Of a stretch of DNA of 30,108 bases, positions 6,328-14,122 are shown in pieces. The notes under the pieces were generated by a model. It was not told the origin of the DNA, ran no database searches, and worked only from the letters and a program-made list of their open reading frames with translations. Source of the DNA: Mollicutes bacterium (lineage in GTDB: Bacteria > Bacillota_I > Bacilli_A > RF39 > UBA660); contig SFOJ01000021.1 in assembly GCA_004552445.1 (NCBI GenBank), positions 1 to 30,108 on the forward strand. Reading direction: 5' to 3'. The first letter of the stretch is position 1. Every line of letters starts with the position of its first letter. The position numbers were made by a program, and so were the translations under genes.

Positions 6328-7335
6328 TTATTTAAAAAATAACAATAAATCTTTTAATTTCTTTAATCTACTTTGATATTTTAAAATATATAATTTTTCA
6401 CTATGAATCAATTTTTCATCTAAATAAATATTTACATAGTTTTTATTTTTACTAAGATTTGCTTTGATTTTTATTTTTTTTAATTCTTCTTTTGTAAGTA
6501 ACATATCAAAATCATTTTTTATGTAATAGTGATCATGATTTTTATTTTTTACTTTAAATGAAAATGTATTTTTATCTAATACTTTGTATCTTTCATAATT
6601 TTTAAAATATTTTTCATACAAATTTTTGTGTAAGTTAAACTTATCCGATTCGTCTATGGATGAAATTATTAAAGTTTTGTTACCTTTTTTAGCTGCCGAA
6701 ACAAAAACTTGACCACTTGCTTTTGTATATCCAATTTTTCCACTTATTAAATATTTATATTCACTTAATAGTTTATTTTTGTTATACCAAATATAATTTT
6801 TAACTTTATATTTTTTTGTACTTGTAATTTTTATAAAGTCTTTATTTTTAATAGCATATCTCATTAATTTTGACATGTCTTCAGCTGTTGAATAATCCTT
6901 AGTATCGTCATTTAATCCATGTGGATTTTCAAATGTAGTGTTATTCATTCCTAGTTTATGAGCTTTTAAATTCATCTTAGCAATAAAATTATCATATGGC
7001 ATTATTTTTGATGCAATTGTCATAGCTGCATCGTTTCCACTTTGAAGCATAAGCCCATGTAGCAAGTCATTTAAAGTAAATATTTCATTTTCTTTGACAT
7101 ATATCATTGAACCATCAACTGTTCTAATTTCATTACCAACTTTTAATTTATCTGTTAATTTTGCATTTTCAAGTGCTATTAAAGTTGTCATGATTTTGGT
7201 AGTTGATGCAATTAACTTTCTTTCATTTTTATTTTTACTATAAAGTATTCTACCAGAGTCTGCGTCCATTACTACTATTGATGCGTTCACGTTTATGCAA
7301 AATAAAAAGATTAATATTAGTATTATTTTTTTCAT
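6328..7335 (-). CDS. D-alanyl-D-alanine carboxypeptidase, PBP5/DacF family
   Basis: A 335-residue secreted or membrane-linked enzyme that trims the terminal D-Ala from peptidoglycan stem peptides. The N-terminus MKKIILILIFLFCINVNAS is a signal peptide, which selects the ATG at 7335 over the one at 7353. Active-site motifs: SxxK as ASTTKIMT, SxN as QSGNDA, and the KTG position as SGKIGYTKASG. The middle residue of KTG is Ile here, which is unusual. The C-terminal 80 residues resemble the PBP5 beta-domain but end without a clear amphipathic anchor. No Shine-Dalgarno precedes the start; TAAGAT-TTAAT-ATG and an upstream TATAAT are present instead. Confidence 0.87.
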   Translation of the reverse strand: MKKIILILIFLFCINVNASIVVMDADSGRILYSKNKNERKLIASTTKIMTTLIALENAKLTDKLKVGNEIRTVDGSMIYVKENEIFTLNDLLHGLMLQSGNDAAMTIASKIMPYDNFIAKMNLKAHKLGMNNTTFENPHGLNDDTKDYSTAEDMSKLMRYAIKNKDFIKITSTKKYKVKNYIWYNKNKLLSEYKYLISGKIGYTKASGQVFVSAAKKGNKTLIISSIDESDKFNLHKNLYEKYFKNYERYKVLDKNTFSFKVKNKNHDHYYIKNDFDMLLTKEELKKIKIKANLSKNKNYVNIYLDEKLIHSEKLYILKYQSRLKKLKDLLLFFK

Positions 7336-7365
7336 ATTAAATCTTATGTTCATTATTATAAAATA

Positions 7366-7692
7366 TTAATCTTTTAAAAATTTTTCGTTTACTATATTTA
7401 TAAAATTATAATCTTTTATATGAAGAAATTTAATTTTATATATTCTTTTAATTTATTTTTCATATTTTATATTCTTTCCATCAAATGTTATGATTAAATC
7501 TCTTTTTATTAGTTTAATTAGTATGTGTTTCTTTTCTGGAAGAACTATTGGTGTTAATTATTTCTATACGCTTTTGTGTTTAATTGTACTATTGATGTTA
7601 TTTTACTTTCTAGTATGCAAATATTATCGACTTTAAAATTATACTTATCTAATTCGTTAATAAGTATAATTTAATTTTATATTATATTTCAT
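7366..7692 (-). pseudogene. Possible decayed ORF between the Nudix regulator and the carboxypeptidase
   Basis: This 360-nt stretch has no intact gene. The reverse strand holds coding-like pieces that join only through shifts: an ATG at 7692 (MKYNIKLN), then in another frame ILINELDKYNFKVDNICILE continuing to NTKAYRNN and a stop, then in a third frame TPIVLPEKKHILIKLIKRDL to KYEK, an in-frame TAA, and 25 more codons ending at 7366. Together they would give about 110 residues. The family is not recognised, and A+T-rich DNA can mimic this, so confidence is low. Confidence 0.3.
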
Positions 7693-7713
7693 TTTAATTC
7701 ACAAATTTTTTAT

Positions 7714-8532
7714 TTATTTTTCTTTATATTTAAATAATACACTTGGTCTATGTCCTTCTCCTGTTTTTATTTTATCAGTTTTTTCTACTTTATTTGCAAT
7801 AATTCTTCTAAATGCAGGGTCTAATAATTTCTTATTAAGTATTACTTCGTATACTTGTTGAAGTTCACCAAGTGTGAAATATTCGCTCATCATGTTAAAT
7901 ACTATATCTGTATACATTATTTTATTTTTTAATCTTTCTATGCCAGTAACTATTACAAGTGGATGATCAAATGCTATTGAATCATTTTTTACTATATCAA
8001 ATTTATACATATCTGTTGTGCTTTCTTTAAGCATTTTGCTAACTATAAAATTTAATTTTTCATTTCCATTATCAAGTGTTACATTAAATTCTTTTTCATC
8101 CTCTATATAACTAATATTAAACCATGATGCATTTTCATATATTGAATCATTTAATTTATTTTTATCTACTAAAGCAATATAAGAAACACACAATACTCTT
8201 GTTCTTGGATCTCTATTAATACTATCAAAAGTATATAATTGTTCCATAAATATATTATGTAGATTAGTTTCACTTGCTAAAACCCTTCTTGCGGTTTCTT
8301 CAGTAGTTTCTGTATTTTTTACAAATCCTCCAGGTAAACACCATTTATCTTTAAACGGATATTCTTTTCTTTTAACGAGTAAAACACTATAAAATTTTTC
8401 TTTAAGTTTTCTATAGTTGTTTTGAACCCCATTTGATACGCTTAATAATAATATATCACTTGTTATAGATGGACGTTCATATTGGTTTACATCATAATCT
8501 TTTAAAAATTCTTCTTCGCTCTTATATTCCAT
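7714..8532 (-). CDS. NrtR-like Nudix/winged-helix transcriptional regulator
   Basis: A 272-residue protein. An N-terminal Nudix domain (about residues 25-165) contains WCLPGGFVKNTE followed by RRVLASETNL. The Nudix box is degenerate: the catalytic REUxEExGU segment lacks its glutamates except one, so hydrolysis is unlikely and the domain probably binds a ligand such as ADP-ribose. The C-terminal 90 residues (IAFDHPLVIVTGIERLKNK, YFTLGELQQVYEVILNK, DPAFRRIIANKV) match the winged helix of NrtR, the repressor of NAD biosynthesis and salvage genes. It lies 9 nt downstream of a PncC-like NMN amidase gene, which fits a role in NAD recycling. AAGGAG precedes the ATG by 5 nt. Confidence 0.82.
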   Translation of the reverse strand: MEYKSEEEFLKDYDVNQYERPSITSDILLLSVSNGVQNNYRKLKEKFYSVLLVKRKEYPFKDKWCLPGGFVKNTETTEETARRVLASETNLHNIFMEQLYTFDSINRDPRTRVLCVSYIALVDKNKLNDSIYENASWFNISYIEDEKEFNVTLDNGNEKLNFIVSKMLKESTTDMYKFDIVKNDSIAFDHPLVIVTGIERLKNKIMYTDIVFNMMSEYFTLGELQQVYEVILNKKLLDPAFRRIIANKVEKTDKIKTGEGHRPSVLFKYKEK

Positions 8533-8541
8533 ATTTTCTCC

Positions 8542-9012
8542 TTATAAAATCTCAATTAATTTATCTAATATATCATTTACAATTAATTTTTTTACTTCTT
8601 TACGTGGTTTATATGGAACTGTTATTTTCATATCAGTATATGTATTATTTTTACTATTATAAATACTTATAAATATTTCATTATCTTTTCCACTTAAATT
8701 ATTTTCATCAGCTCTATTTATTTTTCCAGTTATTCCTACTCCATAAGTACTTTTTGCATAATCACTTATTTTTTTACTCATTTCATGTGCTGTTTCAATA
8801 CTATAAACTGAATACTTATTAATAATATTAGCATCTACTCCCATTTTTATTTTGTACTCATTTGAGTAAGTTACTGCTGAAAATTTTAAAACTTCACTTG
8901 AACCATCAACACATGTAATTGTACTAGCAAAATACCCACCTGTACAACTTTCCATTGATGCGATTGTTTCTTTTTTAACTATTAGTTTTTTTACTACTTC
9001 TTTTTCTTTCAT
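8542..9012 (-). CDS. PncC/CinA C-terminal-domain protein (nicotinamide-nucleotide amidase family)
   Basis: A 156-residue single-domain protein like stand-alone PncC, which deamidates nicotinamide mononucleotide to nicotinate mononucleotide in the pyridine nucleotide cycle. The motif SMESCTGGYFASTITCVDGS holds the catalytic serine region, followed by FSAVTYSNEYKIKMGVDANI and the YSVYSIETAHEMSKKI helix. The usual TGIAGP loop reads TGKINRAD here, so activity or substrate use may differ. First gene of a two-gene unit with the NrtR-like regulator; GAGGT precedes ATG. Confidence 0.82.
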   Translation of the reverse strand: MKEKEVVKKLIVKKETIASMESCTGGYFASTITCVDGSSEVLKFSAVTYSNEYKIKMGVDANIINKYSVYSIETAHEMSKKISDYAKSTYGVGITGKINRADENNLSGKDNEIFISIYNSKNNTYTDMKITVPYKPRKEVKKLIVNDILDKLIEIL

Positions 9013-9035
9013 AATACCTCTTTTATATAAATTGA

Positions 9036-9224
9036 TTATAACATATTATTAACTAACATATAAATTATTTCTTTTAATATAATTATACTAACTACATTTT
9101 CACTACCAAGTGATTTTGAGAATATTGTCACTACTACTCCTGAATATTTTCTTCCACTAATACATTGTAATATTCTCTTATAAATTCAGTAATTTTTTGT
9201 TTCTTTTTTAGCGTTAAATTTCAT
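9036..9224 (-). pseudogene. Possible fossil of a LexA-type DNA-binding domain
   Basis: Within the 296-nt gap upstream of pncC the reverse strand reads, in one frame, LTLKKKQKITEFIREYYN, and after a shift of frame GRKYSGVVVTIFSKSLGSEN. Joined, these resemble the LexA N-terminal winged helix (LTKRQxxILxFIxEY followed by GYxPSVREIxxxLGLxS). Stops and the shift mean it cannot be made as one protein, and no LexA peptidase domain follows. The likeness is by eye only. The rest of the gap holds nothing else recognisable except the terminator at its right end. Confidence 0.35.
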
Positions 9225-9281
9225 ATTACTTATTGTTATTAAACATTTATTAATAATAAAAATATTTGTTAACTCTTTTTA

Positions 9282-9310
9282 ATAAAAAAAATAAAAAGGT
9301 ATGCCTTTTT
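9282..9310 (-). terminator. Intrinsic terminator of the lipoprotein gene
   Basis: On the reverse strand, stem AAAAAGG / CCTTTTT with a 4-nt loop is followed by ATTTTTTTT. It overlaps the stop codon of the gene starting at 9854. Confidence 0.8.
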
Positions 9311-9854
9311 ATTCATTTTCATAATCATAAAGCCCATGTATTTTTTCTAGTGTCTCTCTATCGGGATTTTGTATAACCCATTCATCATTTTCTTTGTTTA
9401 AGTGTATTTTTATTTCGTAGTCCACTGTGTCACTCATTTTTAACATTTCTTCTAATCTATATTTTGTATAACTATCAATATCTATTGTTGTTCCATTTGA
9501 TGTTGTAAATTCATCCGTATGTTCATTATAATATTTTTCTGCATTAGCATTTGATTTGTAAAAATCATACACTGTTATGTTTACTGTAACAGTTGCATTA
9601 TCACCATTAATTTGTTCATCTTTAATTGAATACTTTAAATTTTTATATTGTCTTTCTAATACTTTTTTATATATCTCTTTATTAGATTCTGATAGATTTT
9701 CACTTGCTACTGTCGTTTCTAAATCTTTCTTAACATTTTCTGTTATACTATTAAATTGATTCATATAGATTTCTACTTTAGACTTAGGTGTGTTAGACAT
9801 AGAGCATGCTGTGAAAGTTAAAATAAATAATACAGTTATTAATAATTTTTTCAT
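9309..9854 (-). CDS. Predicted lipoprotein of unknown function
   Basis: A 181-residue protein with a lipoprotein signal peptide: MKKLLITVLFILTFTACSMS, lipobox FTAC, lipid-modified Cys at residue 17. The mature part is alpha-helical then beta (YSIKDEQINGDNATVTVNIT, TVDYEIKIHLNKENDEWVIQ), a pattern seen in NTF2-like or DUF4878-type lipoproteins, but the family is not certain. It should sit on the outer face of the membrane. AGGAGG lies 6 nt before the ATG. It is a single gene ending in a hairpin terminator. Confidence 0.75.
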   Translation of the reverse strand: MKKLLITVLFILTFTACSMSNTPKSKVEIYMNQFNSITENVKKDLETTVASENLSESNKEIYKKVLERQYKNLKYSIKDEQINGDNATVTVNITVYDFYKSNANAEKYYNEHTDEFTTSNGTTIDIDSYTKYRLEEMLKMSDTVDYEIKIHLNKENDEWVIQNPDRETLEKIHGLYDYENE

Positions 9855-9897
9855 AAATCCTCCTAGTAATATTTTTAACAGCTATTATAAAAATATA

Positions 9898-10488
9898 CTA
9901 AGAATTAATTAATTCAATTATTTTAAACAATTTATTATGTTTATCTGAATATTCATTTTTTACGGAACTTAATAATTCATTATATTTATTAGATGATGAT
10001 GTTTTATTAAACCATTCATAATATAGATAATCGATTAATTCAGTATTTTCTTTTGAAGAATTTAAAAAATCTAATAATTTATTTTTTATGTTTTCTTCTT
10101 TTCTTGTTGTTAATTTATAGTTGTTATTTTTATCAATTTTAGAATATAAAAGTTTGGTTTTAACTTTATAATTTATTTCGTCTAGTACTTCCCTTTCTTC
10201 TTCTAGATCAAGTTTACTTATTTTTGATATAGTACCATCTATATTAAATTTAGTACATACTATGTCTACCCCATTTGTGAATAAGCAAATTAAATTATCA
10301 AGTTCTATATTCTCTAAGAACTCTTTTCTTACTTTTATATTCATTTTTAAGATATTATTATAATCATAATTATTTATTACAAATATTTTTGTTTTTTTGA
10401 GTGTTGTTATTTTATCATTTGCCTCCCACTCATAAAAATTAATTAAGTTATTCTTAAGGTTTACTTTTATATTATATATATAATTCAT
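9898..10488 (-). CDS. DUF3603-like conserved protein
   Basis: A 196-residue cytoplasmic protein. The opening pattern (YIYNIKVNLKNNLINFYEWE followed by NDKITTLKKTKIFVI) resembles DUF3603 proteins of Bacilli, whose function is unknown. The middle (LICLFTNGVDIVCTKFNIDG) looks like a strand-rich domain and the C-terminal 80 residues are helical and Lys/Asn-rich. AAAGGA lies 8 nt before ATG. It overlaps the preceding membrane-protein gene by 17 nt, so the two are co-transcribed and perhaps translationally coupled. Confidence 0.55.
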   Translation of the reverse strand: MNYIYNIKVNLKNNLINFYEWEANDKITTLKKTKIFVINNYDYNNILKMNIKVRKEFLENIELDNLICLFTNGVDIVCTKFNIDGTISKISKLDLEEEREVLDEINYKVKTKLLYSKIDKNNNYKLTTRKEENIKNKLLDFLNSSKENTELIDYLYYEWFNKTSSSNKYNELLSSVKNEYSDKHNKLFKIIELINS

Positions 10489-10690
10489 AATCTTTTTCCT
10501 TTCTAAAAGATATTACTATTAATATTATTCCCATAAATATTATTAAACATTCAGCATGTGTTAATATATAAATTAAATATTCTATAAAAGTATAGTTCAT
10601 TTTTAATAAATTTAAGTATATTATTATAAACATTAAACCATATGATGTCATAAGTATTCCAGTTAGTCTTAAAATTAATTTTTTTATCAT
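10472..10690 (-). CDS. Small membrane protein with two transmembrane helices
   Basis: A 72-residue protein. A basic N-terminus (MIKKLILRL) leads to helix 1 (about residues 10-28), a loop, and helix 2 (about 43-63, THAECLIIFMGIILIVISF), with a short charged tail. No family is recognised. No Shine-Dalgarno is present; TATACT-TTAAT-ATG suggests a leaderless message. It is divergent from uppP with only 29 nt between the two start codons. Confidence 0.65.
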   Translation of the reverse strand: MIKKLILRLTGILMTSYGLMFIIIYLNLLKMNYTFIEYLIYILTHAECLIIFMGIILIVISFRKEKDYELYI

Positions 10691-10719
10691 ATTAAAGTAT
10701 ATTTAAAATATTATTTAAT
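10691..10719. promoter_or_regulatory. 29-nt divergent control region with two back-to-back -10/TTAAT elements
   Basis: The whole space between the two ATG codons is a near-palindrome. Rightward it ends TATTAT-TTAAT (10709-10719) before uppP. Leftward it ends TATACT-TTAAT (10701-10691) before the small membrane protein gene. No ribosome site fits on either side, and any -35 would lie inside the opposing coding sequence, so expression of the two genes is mechanically linked. Confidence 0.6.
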
Positions 10720-11511
10720 ATGAAATTAATTAAATATATTATTCTTGGTATTATTCAAGGTTTTACCGAACCTTTACCTGTGTCTTCGAGTGGGCATATT
10801 TTTATTTTTAAATATTTATTTAATAGTGATATTTCTAATGATTTAAGCTTTGAAATAATAGTAAATGCAGGTAGTTTACTTGCGGTATGTTTAATTTATC
10901 GTAAACGATTAGTAAATCTTTTATATGGCTTTATAATCTACTTAAAAGATAAAAATATAAGATATAAAAGTAGTTTTAAATATTCTTTATATATTTTAGT
11001 TGGATGTATACCTGCTGGAATTATTGGATTTTTACTTAAGGATTATATAGAAAGTGTTATTAGTATGAGTTTTACTATAGTTGGAATTTCATTTATAATA
11101 ACTAGTATTTTTCTATATTTAGTTAGAAATATAGATAATTTTAGAAAAGAATTAACTTTTAATGATGCTTTATACATAGGTATTGTACAAACTATTGCAT
11201 TACTTCCAGGTATTAGTAGAAGTGGTAGTACACTTATTGCTGGACTTCTTTGCGGTCTTAGTAAAGAAGAATCATTTGATTACTCTTTTATGCTTTATAT
11301 ACCTATTAGTTTTGGTACTACTATACTTGGTATTAAAGATCTAATAAATAACGACATAGAATTTCTTCCATACTTTTTAGGATTTATATTTTCCTTTGTT
11401 GTATCTTTTTTTACACTTAAATGGTTTAGAAATATAGTGCGTAATGGAAAACTAATATATTTTAGTATTTATTGTCTTTTAATGGGATTATTTGTTTTAA
11501 TATTTATGTGA
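10720..11511 (+). CDS. uppP: Undecaprenyl-diphosphatase UppP/BacA
   Basis: A 263-residue polytopic membrane enzyme, the usual length, that dephosphorylates undecaprenyl pyrophosphate to recycle the lipid carrier of cell-wall synthesis; overexpression gives bacitracin resistance. Motif 1 is GIIQGFTEPLPVSSSGHIFI, containing the catalytic Glu and Ser region; it has Pro-Leu-Pro where Phe/Leu-Pro-Ile is common. Motif 2 is LLPGISRSGSTLIAGLL. About seven to eight hydrophobic helices are evident. The stop is TGA, which shows that TGA is not read as Trp. No Shine-Dalgarno is present. Confidence 0.96.
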   Translation: MKLIKYIILGIIQGFTEPLPVSSSGHIFIFKYLFNSDISNDLSFEIIVNAGSLLAVCLIYRKRLVNLLYGFIIYLKDKNIRYKSSFKYSLYILVGCIPAGIIGFLLKDYIESVISMSFTIVGISFIITSIFLYLVRNIDNFRKELTFNDALYIGIVQTIALLPGISRSGSTLIAGLLCGLSKEESFDYSFMLYIPISFGTTILGIKDLINNDIEFLPYFLGFIFSFVVSFFTLKWFRNIVRNGKLIYFSIYCLLMGLFVLIFM

Positions 11512-11533
11512 TATAATATCTTCGGTGAATATT

Positions 11534-12442
11534 ATGTTTAAATATACTCTTGATAATAAAAGATATCATACATTAAATTATTACAATAAAAGTAAATATG
11601 GTTGTAAGGTTTTTAAAGTATCTTTGAATGCAGGTTTTAGTTGTCCTAATAAGAAGAATGGTACTGGATGTATATATTGTTATAATGGTAGTGGTGAAAA
11701 TGATGGAATGGACTTACTAACTCAATTTAATAAGGTTAGAGATAATAATTTAAAGAAATGGCCTAATGCTAAATATATTGGATATTTTCAGGCTGGCACT
11801 AATACTTATGCTGATGTTAATACTCTTAAAAGTAAATATGAACCAATATTAAAACTTGATAATGTTATCGGGCTTAATATAGCTACTAGATGTGATGCTT
11901 TAAATAGCGATGTACTTGACTACTTAGAAGACTTAAATAATAGAACTGATTTGATAGTAGAGTTAGGTCTTCAAACTATTCATGAGAGTACTTCCAAACT
12001 TATTAATAGAGGACATACTTTAGAGCAATTTGAAGAAGCTGTTTTAGAACTTAGAAAAAGAAATATAAATGTAGTTGTTCATATTATAAATGGGCTTCCT
12101 TTTGAAACTAAAGAGATGATGCTTAATACTATAAAGTACTTAAATAAATTAGACATTCAAGGTATTAAGATACATATGCTTTTTATATTAAAAGATACAC
12201 CAATATTAAATTTGTATAATACTACTAACTTTCATATTTTAAGTAAAGAGGAATATATTGATATAGTAATAGATCAGTTGGAGCTTTTAAGACCTGAAAT
12301 AGTTATTCATAGAATTACAGGCGATCCAATAAAAGAATTATTAATTGAACCAACTTGGCTTTTAAAGAAGTTTAGTGTTCTTGATGATATAGATAAAGAA
12401 ATGGTTAAAAGAGATAGTTACCAAGGAAAAAGGATTCAATAG
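11534..12442 (+). CDS. Radical SAM protein, YtqA/TIGR01212 family
   Basis: A 302-residue protein. The cluster-binding cysteines are in FSCPNKKNGTGCIYCYN near residues 36-50, the wide spacing typical of TIGR01212 rather than plain CxxxCxxC. Further conserved blocks are KYIGYFQAGTNTYADV, NIATRCDAL, VELGLQTIHESTSKLINRGH and GIKIHMLFILKDTPI. These enzymes use S-adenosylmethionine and a [4Fe-4S] cluster; the substrate of the family is thought to be linked to tRNA or sulfur chemistry but is not settled. The ATG at 11534 with GGTGA 5 nt upstream is preferred to the GTG at 11525. It follows uppP by 22 nt and ends in a strong hairpin. Confidence 0.9.
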   Translation: MFKYTLDNKRYHTLNYYNKSKYGCKVFKVSLNAGFSCPNKKNGTGCIYCYNGSGENDGMDLLTQFNKVRDNNLKKWPNAKYIGYFQAGTNTYADVNTLKSKYEPILKLDNVIGLNIATRCDALNSDVLDYLEDLNNRTDLIVELGLQTIHESTSKLINRGHTLEQFEEAVLELRKRNINVVVHIINGLPFETKEMMLNTIKYLNKLDIQGIKIHMLFILKDTPILNLYNTTNFHILSKEEYIDIVIDQLELLRPEIVIHRITGDPIKELLIEPTWLLKKFSVLDDIDKEMVKRDSYQGKRIQ

Positions 12443-12454
12443 TGAATCCTTTTT
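12427..12454. terminator. Strong bidirectional terminator between ytqA-like and rmuC genes
   Basis: A perfect 12-bp stem AAAAAGGATTCA / TGAATCCTTTTT with a 4-nt loop that contains the ytqA-like stop codon. T-runs on both strands let it serve both convergent genes; the restored rmuC frame would end exactly at its edge (12453). Confidence 0.9.
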
Positions 12455-13491
12455 AATTATTTTCTTCAATTAGTATTTTTGAAGAATCTTCTAGTTTTAC
12501 ATTATTTATTGAATCAAATCTCTTAGTTATTTTTTCAGTTGTTTTATAATTTATCCCAACGTTCTTTATAACGTCCAAATTCTACTCCTAATCTATTTAA
12601 TTCTTCATGTATTATTGAAGTATATTTATCTCTTTCAAGACCTTTTAGCACTGCTTCTATAATTGTAAGTAAACTCATAAGTGTTGTTGGACTAGTTATC
12701 CATACTTTTTTACTAGCAGCATATTTTATAAGTGATGTATGATATGCATTTATTTCTGCAAATATTGCTTCTGCTGGCAGAAACATTATTGCTTGATCAG
12801 ATGTCTCTCCGGGAATAATATATTTGCTTGCGATTGCATCTATATGTTTTTTAACATCATTATCAAATGCTTTACATCTAAGTGCTCTTTCGTTATCACT
12901 AATACCCTTTTCAACTAGTCTTCTATAGTTTTCAAGTGGAAATTTTGCATCTATGCATATTGTACCTAAGGGTTCTGGACCAAATACTATCGCATCAGCT
13001 ATAGTTGTATTTGATAAAGTATATTGTGTTCTATAAATTCTATCATTCTTTTCACCAAATATTGAAGATAAAATATGGTAAAGATTAACTTCTCCGAATA
13101 TACCTCTACTCTTTTTATCAGTAAGTATACTTTCTAAAGAGATAATTTCAGTACCAAGACCATCTATTTTCTTTTGAGCTTCATCTATTCTAGTAAGTCT
13201 ATTCATTACCTCATTAAATGTTTTATTAGTTTTATCAAAACCATCTTCTAACTTTTCATTTACTTTTTGATTAATAAGATTTAATTTTCTTTCTATTCTA
13301 TCGTTTAACTCATTAAAGTCTTTATTTATATCACTAGAAAAATTATGTTTAAAATCACCTATCTCTTTAATAACGCTTATTTCTGTTCTTGATAGTTTAT
13401 CATTAAGTTCACTATTATCATTTTTTCTAGTTATTAAAACTATTAATAAAATTATAATTATTATTAAAAGTCCAATTACTATATATTCCAT
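12453..13491 (-). pseudogene. rmuC: DNA recombination protein RmuC, 3' end frameshifted
   Basis: The intact part (12544-13491, 315 residues) has an N-terminal membrane helix, a coiled coil (about residues 30-110) and the RmuC nuclease-like core (RGIFGEVNLYHILSSIFG, CIDAKFPLENYRRL, MFLPAEAIFAEI, TSPTTLMSLL). RmuC limits rearrangements at short inverted repeats. The frame stops at TAA after RWDKL. One base out of frame, the DNA continues with KTTEKITKRFDSINNV and ends ILIEENN at a TAA at 12453-12455. That is the helical tail expected of RmuC, so a single-base deletion near 12545 removed about 31 residues. The product may still work, because the core is complete. GGTGA lies 4 nt before ATG. Confidence 0.8.
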
Positions 13492-13518
13492 ATTATCACC
13501 ATTAATATTGTATCATAA

Positions 13519-14088
13519 TTATTTTATTTTTAATATTTTGTTTACTATTTTAGTAATTATATATGTAAATAAAAGTAATAATACTATTTTTATTAATACA
13601 GATGGATTTGTAAAGCTTTCTAGTAATGATGTTCCAACAAAACCACAATAATATACTAGTGATATTTTTCCTATAATTGTGGCTATTATAAATTTTTTAA
13701 AATCCATGTTTACTAGTCCACTTGCAATGTTAACAAAAAATGCAGGTGTAAAAGGAAGCGCTATTAAAAGTGTTAAATTTCCAAGACTGATATTTTTAAA
13801 TACTCTTTTATATTTATTTATTGTTTCTTTATTTTCTGTTAACATATCGAATTTTTTATTTAGACCCTTTTTAAATATATAATATGATATTACACAACCT
13901 ACTATTGTGAATATCCATGATATTAAGAATCCAAAGAATTTACCAAATGCTAAAAAGTTAATGGTAATAAATACCATTAATGGAATTACTGGGATAATTG
14001 ATTCAAATACTATCATTAATGCACCTAGTAGTACTCCAATTAAACCTGAATTTTCAATAAAATTAATTATCTCATTAAAATACTCCAT
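13519..14088 (-). CDS. VTT-domain (TVP38/TMEM64, DedA-like) membrane protein
   Basis: A 189-residue integral membrane protein with about five hydrophobic helices. FESIIPVIPLMVFITINFLA and LIALPFTPAFFVNIASGLVN, each with a conserved Pro and hydrophobic half-helices, are the paired motifs of the VTT/DedA superfamily, members of which flip or scramble phospholipids or move polyprenyl-phosphate carriers. The substrate here is unknown. The ribosome site is weak (CGTGA). It lies 27 nt upstream of rmuC and 34 nt downstream of the rhodanese gene, so the three probably form one operon. Confidence 0.78.
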   Translation of the reverse strand: MEYFNEIINFIENSGLIGVLLGALMIVFESIIPVIPLMVFITINFLAFGKFFGFLISWIFTIVGCVISYYIFKKGLNKKFDMLTENKETINKYKRVFKNISLGNLTLLIALPFTPAFFVNIASGLVNMDFKKFIIATIIGKISLVYYCGFVGTSLLESFTNPSVLIKIVLLLLFTYIITKIVNKILKIK

Positions 14089-14122
14089 AAGTAATCACGA
14101 GATAATTATAATATTTTTTTAA

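Noticed and set aside
11509..11511. Use of TGA as tryptophan (Mycoplasma code), suggested by the extreme A+T content
   Set aside because: TGA ends uppP and the virB4 N-terminal gene at the expected lengths, and tryptophans in the PrgI, RmuC and RluB-region genes use TGG.
12544..13491. Taking RmuC as simply complete at RWDKL
   Set aside because: The downstream out-of-frame sequence KTTEKITKRFDSINNV reads as a natural continuation and stops at the terminator edge, so a frameshift explains the data better.
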